Source of the DNA: UBA4408 sp002389785
GTDB taxonomy: Bacteria > Bacteroidota > Bacteroidia > UBA4408
DNA length: 64,000 nucleotides
Direction: 5' to 3'
Assembly (NCBI GenBank): GCA_035438985.1
Contig: DAORJK010000001.1
Location: 1 to 64,000, forward strand
Part shown: piece after piece, positions 1 through 8,921 of the stretch
How positions within the stretch are numbered: position 1 is the stretch's first letter
Layout: every line of letters starts with the position of its first letter
Notes under the pieces: generated by a model
What the model was told of the DNA's origin: nothing
The model's input: the letters and a program-made list of their open reading frames with translations, nothing else
Databases searched by the model: none
Program-made: the position numbers and the translations under genes

Positions 1-46
1 CAAAGGTGGTCAGTTTCAACCGGCGAGGGTGGTCAATTTGAACCGG
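1..46. mobile_element. Possible terminal repeats of an IS21-like insertion sequence
   Basis: Two 19-bp direct repeats lie at 5-23 and 28-46. They share the frame GGTGGTCArTTTsAACCGG and match at 17 of 19 positions, with a 23-bp period. From memory, repeated GGTGGTCA...CCGG units occur at the ends of IS21-family elements (istA/istB) in Bacteroidetes. No transposase lies in the window; it would be to the left of position 1. The assignment is an inference from the motif alone. Confidence 0.4.
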
Positions 47-291
47 ATTTTGCAGCTTGCTAACAACAGAAGCAAAAAGCTGAATTTTAAGTATGATAAT
101 TTCATCGTGTGATTGATAAAGTTGCTTTTAGCGTTCAACTAATTTTTCAAACTAAGGTAGGAATTTTATCCCAACATCAGTGGCAAATTCTGTAGTAAAT
201 AAATTACTGATAGTACAAATCAAATTGTATCATGAGTGTGCAAGATGATTTTCACAAAATAGCTTCATTTTTCGTGTTAAAAATGAGTCAT
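47..291. other. Intergenic region with no gene seen
   Basis: This AT-rich stretch between the IS-like repeats and the ribosomal cluster terminator has no convincing ORF, tRNA or further repeat on either strand. It may be flanking or non-coding IS sequence, but nothing in it shows this. Confidence 0.5.
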
Positions 292-326
292 AAAAAAAGG
301 GAATTACTTGCGCAATTCCCCTTTTT
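292..326 (-). terminator. Rho-independent terminator after rplQ
   Basis: An inverted repeat pairs AAAAGGGAATT (295-305) with AATTCCCCTTTT (314-325, one bulged C). The loop is 8 nt. On the minus strand the stem is followed by a run of T from the A-tract at 292-298. It lies 18 bp past the rplQ stop and would end the ribosomal transcript. Confidence 0.75.
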
Positions 327-343
327 ATATCGGTTAAAGAAAT

Positions 344-940
344 TTATTCTTTATCGTCTTTCTTTTTAGCTTTTGCTTTAGCAGGAGCCTTTTCAGTTTT
401 TTCTGCTTTCGGCTTTGCCGCTGCTTTTGCTTTAGGCTTTTTTTCTGCAGCTGCTTCTGCAGTTGTTTCTTCAACTATTGTTGCATCAGCATCAGCCTTA
501 ACACCTGCTTTTGCTCCACGTGAACGACGCGTTGCTTTTGGTTTAGCGGCAGCTGTCGATTTTGTTTCACCTGTTAAGAATTCGTTGTAATCAACCAATT
601 CAATAAAGCACATTTCAGCATTATCACCCAAACGATTGCCGGTTTTTAAAATTCGGGTATATCCTCCCGGACGAGTAGCAACTTTAGTAGCCACATCTCT
701 GAACAACATAGCAACTGCTTCCTTTTGCTTTAAGTAAGCAAATACTGTTCTGCGTGAGTGTGTGCTGTCGTCTTTTGATTTAGTAATCAAAGGTTCAACA
801 TATTTGCGCAATTCCTTTGCTTTTGCAACTGTGGTGTTTATTTTTTTATGTAAAATCAATGAACAAGCCATATTAGCCAACATTGCTTTTCGATGTGAGG
901 CTGTTCTACCTAAGTGATTATTCTTTTTTCCGTGTCTCAT
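344..940 (-). CDS. rplQ: 50S ribosomal protein L17
   Basis: L17 of the large ribosomal subunit, the last gene of the alpha block after rpoA. The conserved core covers about residues 1-122, beginning MRHGKKNNHLGR and including the RPGGYTRIL segment (90-98). The protein has 198 residues against about 127 in E. coli. The extra 75 residues (about 125-198) are an Ala/Lys/Glu-rich, probably disordered tail with repeated AKPKA-type units. A 94-bp gap separates it from rpoA. Such tails are seen in Bacteroidetes L17, so I read it as genuine and not as a fusion. Confidence 0.97.
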   Translation of the reverse strand: MRHGKKNNHLGRTASHRKAMLANMACSLILHKKINTTVAKAKELRKYVEPLITKSKDDSTHSRRTVFAYLKQKEAVAMLFRDVATKVATRPGGYTRILKTGNRLGDNAEMCFIELVDYNEFLTGETKSTAAAKPKATRRSRGAKAGVKADADATIVEETTAEAAAEKKPKAKAAAKPKAEKTEKAPAKAKAKKKDDKE

Positions 941-1034
941 TTTTATTTGTATTAAGTATAGAGTAAAGAGTATTAAGATTAATTTTTCGAGAACTCATTT
1001 GTCTCTTATCTTAGTACTAACTACTTTGTACCAT

Positions 1035-2027
1035 TTAGTCTTTATCCAATTTATATTTAGCTAAGTTCATTCCGAAGGTTAGATTTTTTGAGTGAACTAA
1101 ATCTTCCAATTCTGACAATGATTTCTTACCAAAATTACGGAACTTCAATAGGTCGTTTTTGTTGAATGAAACCAACTCAGCCAAAGTTTCAACATCGGCA
1201 GCTTTCAAACAATTCAAAGCACGAACTGATAAATCCATGTCGAATAATTTTGTCTTCAACAATTGACGCATGTGTAACGACGATTCATCAAATTCTTCAC
1301 CCGCTACTTTATCTTCGCTATCCAAGGTAATTTTCTCGTCGCTGAATAGCATGAAGTGGTGAATCAAAATTTTAGCAGCTTCTTTTAAAGCTTCTTTTGG
1401 ATGAATTGATCCATCTGTAGTAACATCTAAAATTAACTTTTCATAATCCGTTTTTTGTTCAACACGGAAATTTTCGATGCTTATTTTTACATTCTTAATT
1501 GGAGTATAAATAGCGTCAATAGCGATAACACCTGCAACAGCATTTGCCGGTTTATTTTCTTCAGCCGATACATATCCTCTTCCTTTATCAATGGTTAATT
1601 CCATCTTAATCTTAACTGAAGGCTCCATGTTACAGATAACCAAATCCGGATTCAATACTTGAAAGCCTGATGTAAATTTTCCGATATCGCCTGCAGTAAA
1701 TGTATTTTTTCCACTAACCGTAACCGTTAAACGCTCGTGGTCGGTCATTTCAATTTGTTTTTTGAAACGAACCTGCTTTAAGTTTAATATGATTTCAGTT
1801 ACATCTTCAACAACTCCTTTTAAGGTTGAAAATTCGTGATCAACTCCTTCTATTTTGATGGATGTAATTGCAAATCCTTCCAATGATGAAAGAAGAATTC
1901 TGCGAAGCGCATTTCCAACTGTAATACCATAACCTGGCTCCAAAGGACGGAACTCAAACTGACCTTCACGATCGGTTGAATTAACCATTACCACTTTGTC
2001 GGGTTTTTGAAAAGCTAAAATTGACAT
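1035..2027 (-). CDS. rpoA: DNA-directed RNA polymerase subunit alpha
   Basis: Alpha subunit of RNA polymerase, 330 residues, full length. The N-terminal assembly domain (about 1-230) has the GITVGNALRRILLSSLEG segment that drives dimerisation and contacts beta and beta-prime. A short linker leads to the C-terminal domain (about 250-325), which keeps the SVRALNCLK helix with the arginine used for contacts with upstream DNA and activators. Its place between rpsD and rplQ is the standard bacterial alpha arrangement, which co-regulates polymerase and ribosome synthesis. Confidence 0.98.
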   Translation of the reverse strand: MSILAFQKPDKVVMVNSTDREGQFEFRPLEPGYGITVGNALRRILLSSLEGFAITSIKIEGVDHEFSTLKGVVEDVTEIILNLKQVRFKKQIEMTDHERLTVTVSGKNTFTAGDIGKFTSGFQVLNPDLVICNMEPSVKIKMELTIDKGRGYVSAEENKPANAVAGVIAIDAIYTPIKNVKISIENFRVEQKTDYEKLILDVTTDGSIHPKEALKEAAKILIHHFMLFSDEKITLDSEDKVAGEEFDESSLHMRQLLKTKLFDMDLSVRALNCLKAADVETLAELVSFNKNDLLKFRNFGKKSLSELEDLVHSKNLTFGMNLAKYKLDKD

Positions 2028-2090
2028 CTGTATATATTTAGTTTAAATTGTTAATACTATTATTGATTTCACTCCTTAATCTATTCAAGA

Positions 2091-2696
2091 TTAACGTGAG
2101 TAAAGCTCCACAATCAATTGTTCCTTGATGTTTTCAGGAACCTGACTTCTTTCAGGAACCATCACAAAACGTCCGGTCATTGTATCGCGGTTCCACTCCA
2201 ACCAAGGATATTCCTTAGGATGTGTAGCAATTGAGTTGTTGATCACCTCAAGTGAACGTGATTTTTCACGAATCGCGATTACATCACCCGGCTTTAAGGT
2301 GTAAGATGGAACGTTTACAACGTGTCCATTTACGGTAATGTGACGATGTGAAACCAATTGACGAGCTGCGCTGCGCGTAGGTGCAATACCTAAACGAAAT
2401 ACAACATTGTCTAATCGTGCTTCAATTAATTGAATTAACACCTCACCGGTAACACCATGTGCACGCGCAGCACGGTCAAATATATTTGCAAATTGCTTTT
2501 CCAATATACCGTAAGTATACTTTGCTTTTTGCTTCTCCTGTAATTGCACAGCGTATTCTGACTGCTTTGCACGTTTCTTAGTTAAACCATGCATTCCCGG
2601 AGGATAATTCTTTTTCTCTAATGCTTTATCAGGACCGAAAATTGGTTCTTTAAACTTACGAGCAATTCTGGACTTAGGTCCGATGTATCTTGCCAT
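2091..2696 (-). CDS. rpsD: 30S ribosomal protein S4
   Basis: S4, a primary 16S rRNA binder that nucleates 30S assembly; 201 residues, the usual length. It starts MARYIGPKSRIARKF. The S4 RNA-binding domain covers about residues 92-155 (ARLDNVVFRLG, then ARQLVSHRHITVNG). The N-terminal part lacks the four-cysteine zinc knuckle found in some bacteria. In E. coli S4 represses the alpha operon; whether it does so here cannot be seen. Confidence 0.98.
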   Translation of the reverse strand: MARYIGPKSRIARKFKEPIFGPDKALEKKNYPPGMHGLTKKRAKQSEYAVQLQEKQKAKYTYGILEKQFANIFDRAARAHGVTGEVLIQLIEARLDNVVFRLGIAPTRSAARQLVSHRHITVNGHVVNVPSYTLKPGDVIAIREKSRSLEVINNSIATHPKEYPWLEWNRDTMTGRFVMVPERSQVPENIKEQLIVELYSR

Positions 2697-2782
2697 TTTT
2701 TGTTTTGTTTTTTGTTGTTGACTTATTGAACTTACCTAAGGCAAATTCTTAATTTAATTATGCTTGTAACTAATTTACTAAA

Positions 2783-3193
2783 TTATACTCTTCTGCGTTT
2801 AGCCGGACGACAACCGTTGTGAGGAATTGGCGTGATATCCATTATTTCCATCACTTCGATTCCTGAAGTATGCAAAGTACGAATAGCACTTTCGCGACCT
2901 GCACCAGGTCCTTTTACAAACACCTTCACTTTTCGCAATCCTGCTTCATGAGCAACTTTTGCGCAATCTGCTGCAGCTAACTGAGCTGCATAAGGAGTGT
3001 TTTTCTTAGAGCCTTTAAAACCCATTTTACCGGCAGATGCCCAAGAAATAACTTCTCCGTTGGTATTGGTTAATGCTATGATAATATTATTGAATGTAGC
3101 ATTGATGTGTGCTTCACCAATAGCGTCAACACGCACTACTCTTTTTTTAGTAGTCTTAGCTGCTGCTGCGCCTGATTGTTGTTTTGTAGCCAT
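2783..3193 (-). CDS. rpsK: 30S ribosomal protein S11
   Basis: S11 of the 30S platform, 136 residues. The N-terminal 20 residues are a variable K/A/T-rich extension. The conserved fold follows, with HINATFNNIIIALTN, the GPGAGRESAIRTL loop and the basic C-terminus NGCRPAKRRRV that binds 16S rRNA near the mRNA exit. It lies between rpsM and rpsD. Confidence 0.98.
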   Translation of the reverse strand: MATKQQSGAAAAKTTKKRVVRVDAIGEAHINATFNNIIIALTNTNGEVISWASAGKMGFKGSKKNTPYAAQLAAADCAKVAHEAGLRKVKVFVKGPGAGRESAIRTLHTSGIEVMEIMDITPIPHNGCRPAKRRRV

Positions 3194-3273
3194 TTTATTT
3201 TTTGATATTAATGCGTTTGTTTAAGTCTTGCTTGATAGGCAAAAAGCACCCTTCAAACTATACTAAACCTTTC

Positions 3274-3648
3274 TTATTTAGTTACTTTCTTTTTGTTTGC
3301 AACTGTTTTCTTTTTACCCTTACGAGTACGAGAATTATTTTTAGTACGTTGTCCACGTAAAGGCAAACCTGAACGGTGACGAATTCCACGGTAACAACCG
3401 ATATCCATCAATCGCTTTATGTTTAACTGTACCTCTGAACGAAGCGCTCCTTCTACCTTAATCTCACCAACAGCTGTACGGATGTTGTTCAATTGCTCAT
3501 CGTTCCAGTCTTGTACTTTAACGTTCCAATCAACACCGGCTTGTGATAAAATTCGTTGTGCACTGCTTCTTCCTATTCCGAAGATATAAGTTAAGCCTAT
3601 TTCACCTCTTTTGTTTTTTGGTAAATCAATACCTGCAATTCTTGCCAT
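3274..3648 (-). CDS. rpsM: 30S ribosomal protein S13
   Basis: S13 of the 30S head, 124 residues. It starts MARIAGIDLPKNKR. The helix-two-turn-helix region holds TYIFGIGRSSAQRIL, and the basic tail RHRSGLPLRGQRTKNNSR reaches the P site, where it contacts tRNA and the L5 bridge. The last 15 residues are a lysine-rich run typical of the family. rpmJ lies 25 bp upstream. Confidence 0.98.
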   Translation of the reverse strand: MARIAGIDLPKNKRGEIGLTYIFGIGRSSAQRILSQAGVDWNVKVQDWNDEQLNNIRTAVGEIKVEGALRSEVQLNIKRLMDIGCYRGIRHRSGLPLRGQRTKNNSRTRKGKKKTVANKKKVTK

Positions 3649-3673
3649 TTATTTATTAATTATGAATTATAGA

Positions 3674-3790
3674 TTATCCCTGACGTTGCTTAAACTTAGG
3701 GTTCTTTTTGTTAATCACATACAAGCGACCTTTGCGTCGAACGATCTTGCAATCTTCGCTTCTCTTCTTTATTGAAGTTCTTACTTTCAT
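3674..3790 (-). CDS. rpmJ: 50S ribosomal protein L36
   Basis: L36, 38 residues, read directly from the minus strand: ATG at 3790-3788, TAA at 3676-3674. The protein begins MKVRTSIKKRSEDC and ends NPKFKQRQG, both diagnostic of L36. Only one cysteine (C14) is present, so this is the zinc-free form without the usual CCCH zinc ribbon. It sits between infA and rpsM, where bacterial L36 is expected. It is too short for most ORF cut-offs but is certain from its sequence and place. Confidence 0.95.
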   Translation of the reverse strand: MKVRTSIKKRSEDCKIVRRKGRLYVINKKNPKFKQRQG

Positions 3791-3846
3791 TTTATTTTTA
3801 TTTAAACTTTATTTCTCTTCTATTTAAAACAGATACTGCTTGCGCA

Positions 3847-4065
3847 TTACTTGTATCTGAATGTTATTCTGCCTTTTGTTAAATCGTAAGGCGACATTTC
3901 AACTTTTACTTTATCTCCGGTTAAAATCTTGATATAATGCATCCGCATTTTACCGGAAATGTGAGCTGTAATTATGTGTCCGTTTTCCAACTCAACACGA
4001 AACATGGCATTACTTAGCGCTTCTATAATTGTTCCGTCTTGTTCTATCGATGACTGTTTGGACAT
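3847..4065 (-). CDS. infA: Translation initiation factor IF-1
   Basis: IF-1, 72 residues, a single S1/OB-fold domain that sits in the ribosomal A site during initiation. The OB strands are clear: DGTIIEALSNAMFRVEL, then HISGKMRMHYIKIL and the terminal SPYDLTKGRITFRYK. The length equals the E. coli protein. It lies 18 bp after map and before rpmJ, the usual Gram-negative-type spc order. Confidence 0.98.
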   Translation of the reverse strand: MSKQSSIEQDGTIIEALSNAMFRVELENGHIITAHISGKMRMHYIKILTGDKVKVEMSPYDLTKGRITFRYK

Positions 4066-4083
4066 TTATTTTATTCTTCTGTT

Positions 4084-4881
4084 TTAGTTTACTATTACTG
4101 TTTTATTCTTACTGTTGAGCACTTCTTCTATCATTTCAAACGATGATAATAATTGTGCTTCACCTTTCCTTACTACCAAGGTATGTTCAAAATGCGCCGA
4201 AGGTTTGTTGTCGGCTGCCCGTATGGTCCATCCATCTCGTTCAGTTACTACATTGCGACGGCCCATATTAATCATAGGCTCAATTGCAATAACCAACCCT
4301 TCCTGCAGCTTCACTCCTTTTCCTTTGCTGCCATAATTGGGAACTTCCGGTGCTTCGTGCAAACTTCTTCCTAAACCATGGCCTACCAATTCTCGCACAA
4401 CACTATATCCGTTCTTTTCGGCATGTTCCTGTACAGCTGCCGAAATATCACCGATACGCATTCCTGCCTTGGCCTGTTCAACACCTTTGTACAAACACTC
4501 TTTGGTCACCTGCATCAGTCTGTTAACTTCTGAGCTAACCTCTCCTACCCCAAATGAATAGGCTGAATCGCCATAAAATTCATTTTTTAATACACCACAA
4601 TCAACCGACACTAAATCTCCTTCTTTTAACTCTGCATTTCCCGGAATTCCGTGAACAACCTGAGCATTTACCGAAACACAAAGTGTATTCGGAAAACCTT
4701 CATAGTTTAAGAAGGCAGGAACAGCACCATGGTCACGAATAAAATCATGTGCAATTTTATCCAGTTGCAAGGTTGTTATCCCCGGTTTAATGACCTTTGC
4801 CAATTCAGCCAAGGTTTTTCCAACAAGTAAAGAACTCTCTTTAATTAACGTTATCTCTTCTTCTGTTTTATAATAAATCAT
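4084..4881 (-). CDS. map: Type I methionine aminopeptidase
   Basis: Removes the initiator methionine from new proteins in the cytoplasm. At 265 residues it is a single pita-bread domain with no N-terminal extension (type Ia). The metal ligands can be placed: D94 and D105 (VDCGV...FYGDSA), H168 (VGHGLG), E201 (IEPM) and E232 (FEHT). H77 in VVHGIPG is the conserved substrate-side histidine. It lies between secY and infA, a frequent place that ties N-terminal processing to ribosome and translocon synthesis. Confidence 0.97.
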   Translation of the reverse strand: MIYYKTEEEITLIKESSLLVGKTLAELAKVIKPGITTLQLDKIAHDFIRDHGAVPAFLNYEGFPNTLCVSVNAQVVHGIPGNAELKEGDLVSVDCGVLKNEFYGDSAYSFGVGEVSSEVNRLMQVTKECLYKGVEQAKAGMRIGDISAAVQEHAEKNGYSVVRELVGHGLGRSLHEAPEVPNYGSKGKGVKLQEGLVIAIEPMINMGRRNVVTERDGWTIRAADNKPSAHFEHTLVVRKGEAQLLSSFEMIEEVLNSKNKTVIVN

Positions 4882-4900
4882 TGCTGCTTTATTACAAAAA

Positions 4901-6238
4901 CTAGTTTTGCGCCATCGCTACCGGAGAAGCCGAACGCCCTTTAATTCTTCCCGATTTCATTAATCCATCGTAGTGACGCATTAACAAATGACTTTCAATT
5001 TGCTGTAAAGTATCCAATACAACACCCACCAAAATCAACAAAGATGTTCCTCCATAAAAATGAGCAAACTGAGCATTGATACCTAACTTCGTAGCAAAAG
5101 CAGGAAGTATCGCTACAAAAGCCAAAAATATAGATCCCGGTAAGGTAATTCTCGACATAATTGTATCAATAAACTCGGCCGTCTTTTTTCCGGGTTTCAC
5201 ACCTGGTATAAATCCTCCATTACGTTTCATATCATCAGCCATTTGATTTGGATTGATGGTAATAGCCGTATAAAAGTAGGTAAACAAAATAATCATTATA
5301 GCAAAGGTAAAGTTGTGCCAAAAGCCGGTATAGTCACTAAAAACAGATACAAATCCGGAAACAGCTTCTGACTGTGTAAATCCTGCTACTGTTAAAGGAA
5401 TAAACATAATGGCCTGAGCGAAAATAATTGGCATTACACCGGCAGCATTCACTTTTAATGGAATGTACTGACGAACTCCTCCGTATTGCTTATTTCCAAC
5501 TATTTTCTTAGCAAACTGAACCGGAATTTTTCGTGTTCCCTGCACCAATAAAATTGAAACTACAATAATTAAAAACAATACCACCAATTCAATGAGCAAC
5601 ACTACTAAACCACCTCCTGATGAATTCAATCGGGCAACAAACTCCTGGATAAATGCAACCGGTAAGTTGGCAATAATACCAATCATAATGATTAACGAAA
5701 TACCATTTCCAATTCCTTTGTCGGTTATTTTTTCACCTAACCACATAATAAACATGGTTCCTGCAATTAATATAAACACCGATGAAATCCAGAAAAAGCT
5801 TCCGGGATTGGTGATTGCTTCCTTTGGTATTTGTGAAGCAATATAGCCCGGTGCTTGCAATGCAGTAACTAACACAGTTAAACTACGGGTGTATTGGTTA
5901 ATTTTTTTACGTCCTGACTCTCCTTCCTTCTGCATGCGCTGAAAGTAAGGTATTGCCATTCCTAACAACTGCATAACGATGCTGGAAGAAATGTAGGGCA
6001 TAATCCCCAATGCAAAAATAGATGCACGTGAAAACGCACCTCCGGCGAATATATTAATTAAGCCGGCTAATCCCTCTGGAGCGCCCTTTGCCTCTTGCAA
6101 TGCAACCGAATCAACACCCGGTAACACCACATAAGAACCTAAACGATAAATAAGCAGAAATCCTAACGTATTCAATATACGAGTACGTAAGTCATCAATC
6201 TTATAAATGTTTTTAAGTGTATTGATAAAATTTTTCAT
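4901..6238 (-). CDS. secY: Preprotein translocase subunit SecY
   Basis: Central channel subunit of the Sec translocon in the inner membrane, 445 residues with about ten transmembrane segments. Family marks include RLGSYVVLPGVD near the N-terminus, GIMPYISSSIVMQLL (plug and second helix) and the cytoplasmic loop MKRNGGFIPGVKPGKKT before the late helices. It follows rplO by 7 bp, so the two are almost certainly co-translated. SecE and SecG are not in the window. Confidence 0.98.
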   Translation of the reverse strand: MKNFINTLKNIYKIDDLRTRILNTLGFLLIYRLGSYVVLPGVDSVALQEAKGAPEGLAGLINIFAGGAFSRASIFALGIMPYISSSIVMQLLGMAIPYFQRMQKEGESGRKKINQYTRSLTVLVTALQAPGYIASQIPKEAITNPGSFFWISSVFILIAGTMFIMWLGEKITDKGIGNGISLIIMIGIIANLPVAFIQEFVARLNSSGGGLVVLLIELVVLFLIIVVSILLVQGTRKIPVQFAKKIVGNKQYGGVRQYIPLKVNAAGVMPIIFAQAIMFIPLTVAGFTQSEAVSGFVSVFSDYTGFWHNFTFAIMIILFTYFYTAITINPNQMADDMKRNGGFIPGVKPGKKTAEFIDTIMSRITLPGSIFLAFVAILPAFATKLGINAQFAHFYGGTSLLILVGVVLDTLQQIESHLLMRHYDGLMKSGRIKGRSASPVAMAQN

Positions 6239-6245
6239 ATAATAA

Positions 6246-6692
6246 TTAGAGTGTTGTTACCACACCGCCTTTAGACTCAATTGCTGCTTTAGCTGTAGCT
6301 GAAAAAGCATGAACTTTAATTTCAACTTTCGCCTTTAATTCTCCTCTTCCTAAAATCTTTACCAGATCATTCTTAGAAGCTAAACCATTTGCTACTAGTA
6401 CATCCAAATCAATAACAGTAATCGATTTGTTGTCTACCAATCCTTGAATAATGTCGAGGTTAATTCCGCGGAATTCTTTACGATTGATATTTTTAAATCC
6501 AAACTTAGGGATACGTCTTTGCAATGGCATTTGTCCACCTTCAAAACCCACTTTACGTGAATATCCTGAACGAGATTTGGCACCTTTGTGTCCACGTGTA
6601 GAAGTACCTCCTCTTCCGGAACCTTGACCTCTACCTATTCTTTTTCTGTTTTTTGTTGAACCGTCTGCCGGTTTCAAATTACTCAAATCCAT
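6246..6692 (-). CDS. rplO: 50S ribosomal protein L15
   Basis: L15, 148 residues, a late large-subunit assembly protein. It begins MDLSNLKPADGSTKNRKRIG and continues with the glycine/arginine-rich extended arm (about residues 18-45) that threads into 23S rRNA. The globular C-terminal half ends KAAIESKGGVVTTL. It lies between rpmD and secY. Confidence 0.98.
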   Translation of the reverse strand: MDLSNLKPADGSTKNRKRIGRGQGSGRGGTSTRGHKGAKSRSGYSRKVGFEGGQMPLQRRIPKFGFKNINRKEFRGINLDIIQGLVDNKSITVIDLDVLVANGLASKNDLVKILGRGELKAKVEIKVHAFSATAKAAIESKGGVVTTL

Positions 6693-6720
6693 TGCTGAAA
6701 TGTTTTGTATGCGTTATGTA

Positions 6721-6897
6721 TTATTTTACTACTTCAATTAAGTGCTGCACCTTAGCAATCATTCCCATGATTTGAGGAGTTGCTTCGGTTTCAACAACCT
6801 TGTGCATGCGGGTTAGCCCTAATGCTACTAAGGTTTTCTTTTGACGCAAAGGTCGGTCAATTCCGCTCTTTACTTGTTTTATTTTAATTGTTGCCAT
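6721..6897 (-). CDS. rpmD: 50S ribosomal protein L30
   Basis: L30, 58 residues, read from the minus strand: ATG at 6897-6895, TAA at 6723-6721. It starts MATIKIKQVKSGIDRP and holds the family core LRQKKTLVALGLTRMHKVVE, then ends IAKVQHLIEVVK. The length and the place between rpsE and rplO fit L30 exactly. The gene is absent from some bacterial lineages but is clearly intact here. Confidence 0.95.
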   Translation of the reverse strand: MATIKIKQVKSGIDRPLRQKKTLVALGLTRMHKVVETEATPQIMGMIAKVQHLIEVVK

Positions 6898-6971
6898 GTT
6901 CTTTTCAAATTATGATTCAATCATGCTGCTGCAAAAACAAATTTACCTACAGCCGACACCCTCCGTTTTTA

Positions 6972-7490
6972 TTATCCGTTAAATACTCTGTCAATTGCAA
7001 TTCCTCTTTGTTCAGCTACTGTAGCTGCATCGCGCATATTGGTCAAGGCATTGATAGTAGCTTTAACCACGTTGTGCGGGTTCGATGAACCTTTTGACTT
7101 TGCCAATACATCGGTTACTCCAACGCTTTCTAAAACAGCACGCATCGCACCTCCGGCAATTACACCGGTACCATGAGCTGCAGGTTTCAAAAACACAAGC
7201 GAACCACTGTATTTACCTAACTGTTCGTGAGGCACAGTACCTTTCGCAACCGGAACTTTAATCAAGTTCTTTTTTGCATCTTCAATACCTTTGGTTATCG
7301 CGTCGGTTACTTCTTTTGCTTTACCTAATCCATAACCCACTACTCCCTTTTCGTTTCCTACAACTACGATTGCTGAAAAACTAAAAGTTCTACCTCCTTT
7401 GGTAACCTTTGTAACACGTTGTACGCTCACAAGTTTGTCTTTCAATTCGACATCACCTGATCTTACATTTTTTTTGTTTTCGTTTGACAC
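6972..7490 (-). CDS. rpsE: 30S ribosomal protein S5
   Basis: S5, 172 residues, with the N-terminal double-stranded RNA-binding-like domain (about 12-80: VQRVTKVTKGGRTFSFSAIV) and the C-terminal domain with GTGVIAGGAMRAVLE and KSKGSSNPHNVVKAT. S5 helps maintain decoding accuracy and mRNA unwinding at the entry channel. The start was chosen because MSNENKKN is the only ATG before the conserved domain. Confidence 0.98.
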   Translation of the reverse strand: MSNENKKNVRSGDVELKDKLVSVQRVTKVTKGGRTFSFSAIVVVGNEKGVVGYGLGKAKEVTDAITKGIEDAKKNLIKVPVAKGTVPHEQLGKYSGSLVFLKPAAHGTGVIAGGAMRAVLESVGVTDVLAKSKGSSNPHNVVKATINALTNMRDAATVAEQRGIAIDRVFNG

Positions 7491-7521
7491 GTTCTATTCG
7501 ATTTAAATGTTGAATACTTTA

Positions 7522-7878
7522 TTAAAATTGCAATCCACCTTCGCGAGCTCCTTCTGCTAACGATTTTACACGACCATGATACAAATATCCGTTTCGGTCG
7601 AAACGAATACTTTTTATGCCGGCTCCAACCGCTTTTTCAGCAATCGCTTTTCCTACCAATTTCGCTTGATCAACTTTGTTTACTTTTTGATTGGCGATAT
7701 CGGCCACTTTTGAAGATGCTGCAACCAATGTTTTACCGATTGAATCATCTATAATTTGAGCATATATCTGCTTGTTGCTGCGAAATACAGAAAGTCTTGG
7801 ACTTTCAGTTGTTCCCGAAACCACTTTGCGAACACGCTTCTTAATTTTATCTCTTCTACTTGATTTTGTAACTGCCAT
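7522..7878 (-). CDS. rplR: 50S ribosomal protein L18
   Basis: L18, 118 residues, the 5S rRNA-binding protein of the central protuberance. The basic N-terminus (SSRRDKIKKRVRKVV) is followed by PRLSVFRSNKQIYAQIIDD and ends with the diagnostic FDRNGYLYHGRVKSLAEGAREGGLQF region. It lies between rplF and rpsE. Confidence 0.98.
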   Translation of the reverse strand: MAVTKSSRRDKIKKRVRKVVSGTTESPRLSVFRSNKQIYAQIIDDSIGKTLVAASSKVADIANQKVNKVDQAKLVGKAIAEKAVGAGIKSIRFDRNGYLYHGRVKSLAEGAREGGLQF

Positions 7879-7932
7879 TTTCTGCTTATTTTAAGGAATA
7901 CGGATTTTGCCGTTGCTCCACAATTTTTAAAT

Positions 7933-8487
7933 TTATTTACCTGCTGATTTACCTGCTTTGCGACGTAATTGCTCACCCACAAATTTAATCCCTTTACCTT
8001 TGTACGGCTCAGGTTTACGCAGTTTGCGAATCTTAGAGGTTACTAATCCCAACAACTCATTATCATGAGAAGTCAATGTGATGATTGGGTTTTTTCCTCT
8101 TTCAGTAACGGTTGCTACCTTAATTTCTTTCGGTAATTCAAACGAAACGTTGTGAGAAAAACCTAAGGTTAATTCCAACATTTGGCCGGTATTTGCAGCA
8201 CGGTAACCAACACCTACTAATTCTTGCTCAGCTTTGTATCCTTCGCTCACTCCTTTTACCATGTTTGCAATTAATGCACGGCTCAAACCATGCAAAGCTT
8301 TATGACGCTTTTGTTCAGTTGCACGATCCAAAACAATTTTGCCATCTGCAACTTTTACTGAAATAGCTGTATCAATACTGCGAGAAAGTTCTCCTAATTT
8401 TCCCTTTACTTTAACAACATTTTTGTCGGATACATTTACCTCAACTCCACTTGGAACTGAAATGGGCAATTTTCCTATTCTTGACAT
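7933..8487 (-). CDS. rplF: 50S ribosomal protein L6
   Basis: L6, 184 residues, two related alpha/beta domains at the base of the L7/L12 stalk. It begins MSRIGKLPISVPSGVEV and carries the C-terminal signature KIRKLRKPEPYKGKGIKF (about 154-171), followed by a short basic tail. It lies 38 bp downstream of rpsH. Confidence 0.98.
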   Translation of the reverse strand: MSRIGKLPISVPSGVEVNVSDKNVVKVKGKLGELSRSIDTAISVKVADGKIVLDRATEQKRHKALHGLSRALIANMVKGVSEGYKAEQELVGVGYRAANTGQMLELTLGFSHNVSFELPKEIKVATVTERGKNPIITLTSHDNELLGLVTSKIRKLRKPEPYKGKGIKFVGEQLRRKAGKSAGK

Positions 8488-8525
8488 TTCTTTTATTTTT
8501 TAGTTAGATAGTGTACTACCTAAGA

Positions 8526-8921
8526 TTAATAAACATAACATAAAACCTCACCTCCAACACGTTCCTTCTTTGCTTCCTTATCGGTCATTAAACCTCTCGA
8601 TGTTGAAATAATAGCAATACCCAAGCCGTTCAATACACGTGGAATATTATCAATTCCGGTATATTTACGTAAACCTGGTTTACTAATTCTGTCGAGTTTT
8701 TTAATTGCTGATGTTTTGGAAACAGGATGGTATTTAAGTGCAATTTTAATACTTCCTTGTACAGTATCATCTTCAAACTTGTAGTTTAAGATATACCCCT
8801 TTTCAAAAAGAATTTTTGTAATTTCTTTTTTGATATTAGATGCAGGGATTTCAACCACTCTGTGGTTTGCACTAATAGCGTTCCTTAATCGAGTAAGGTA
8901 ATCTGAGATTGGATCAGTCAT
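8526..8921 (-). CDS. rpsH: 30S ribosomal protein S8
   Basis: S8, 131 residues when started at the ATG at 8921-8919 (MTDPISDYLTRLRNAI), which matches the family N-terminus. An in-frame ATG 39 bp upstream would add a non-conserved leader and was rejected. The C-terminal signature STSRGLMTDKEAKKERVGGE is complete. S8 binds the central domain of 16S rRNA; in E. coli it also represses the spc operon. Confidence 0.97.
   Translation of the reverse strand: MTDPISDYLTRLRNAISANHRVVEIPASNIKKEITKILFEKGYILNYKFEDDTVQGSIKIALKYHPVSKTSAIKKLDRISKPGLRKYTGIDNIPRVLNGLGIAIISTSRGLMTDKEAKKERVGGEVLCYVY

Noticed and set aside
2997..3224. Plus-strand ORF opposite rpsK, and similar hydrophobic frames opposite other ribosomal genes
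   Set aside because: They are antisense shadows of conserved ribosomal genes whose codon use forces hydrophobic translations on the other strand.
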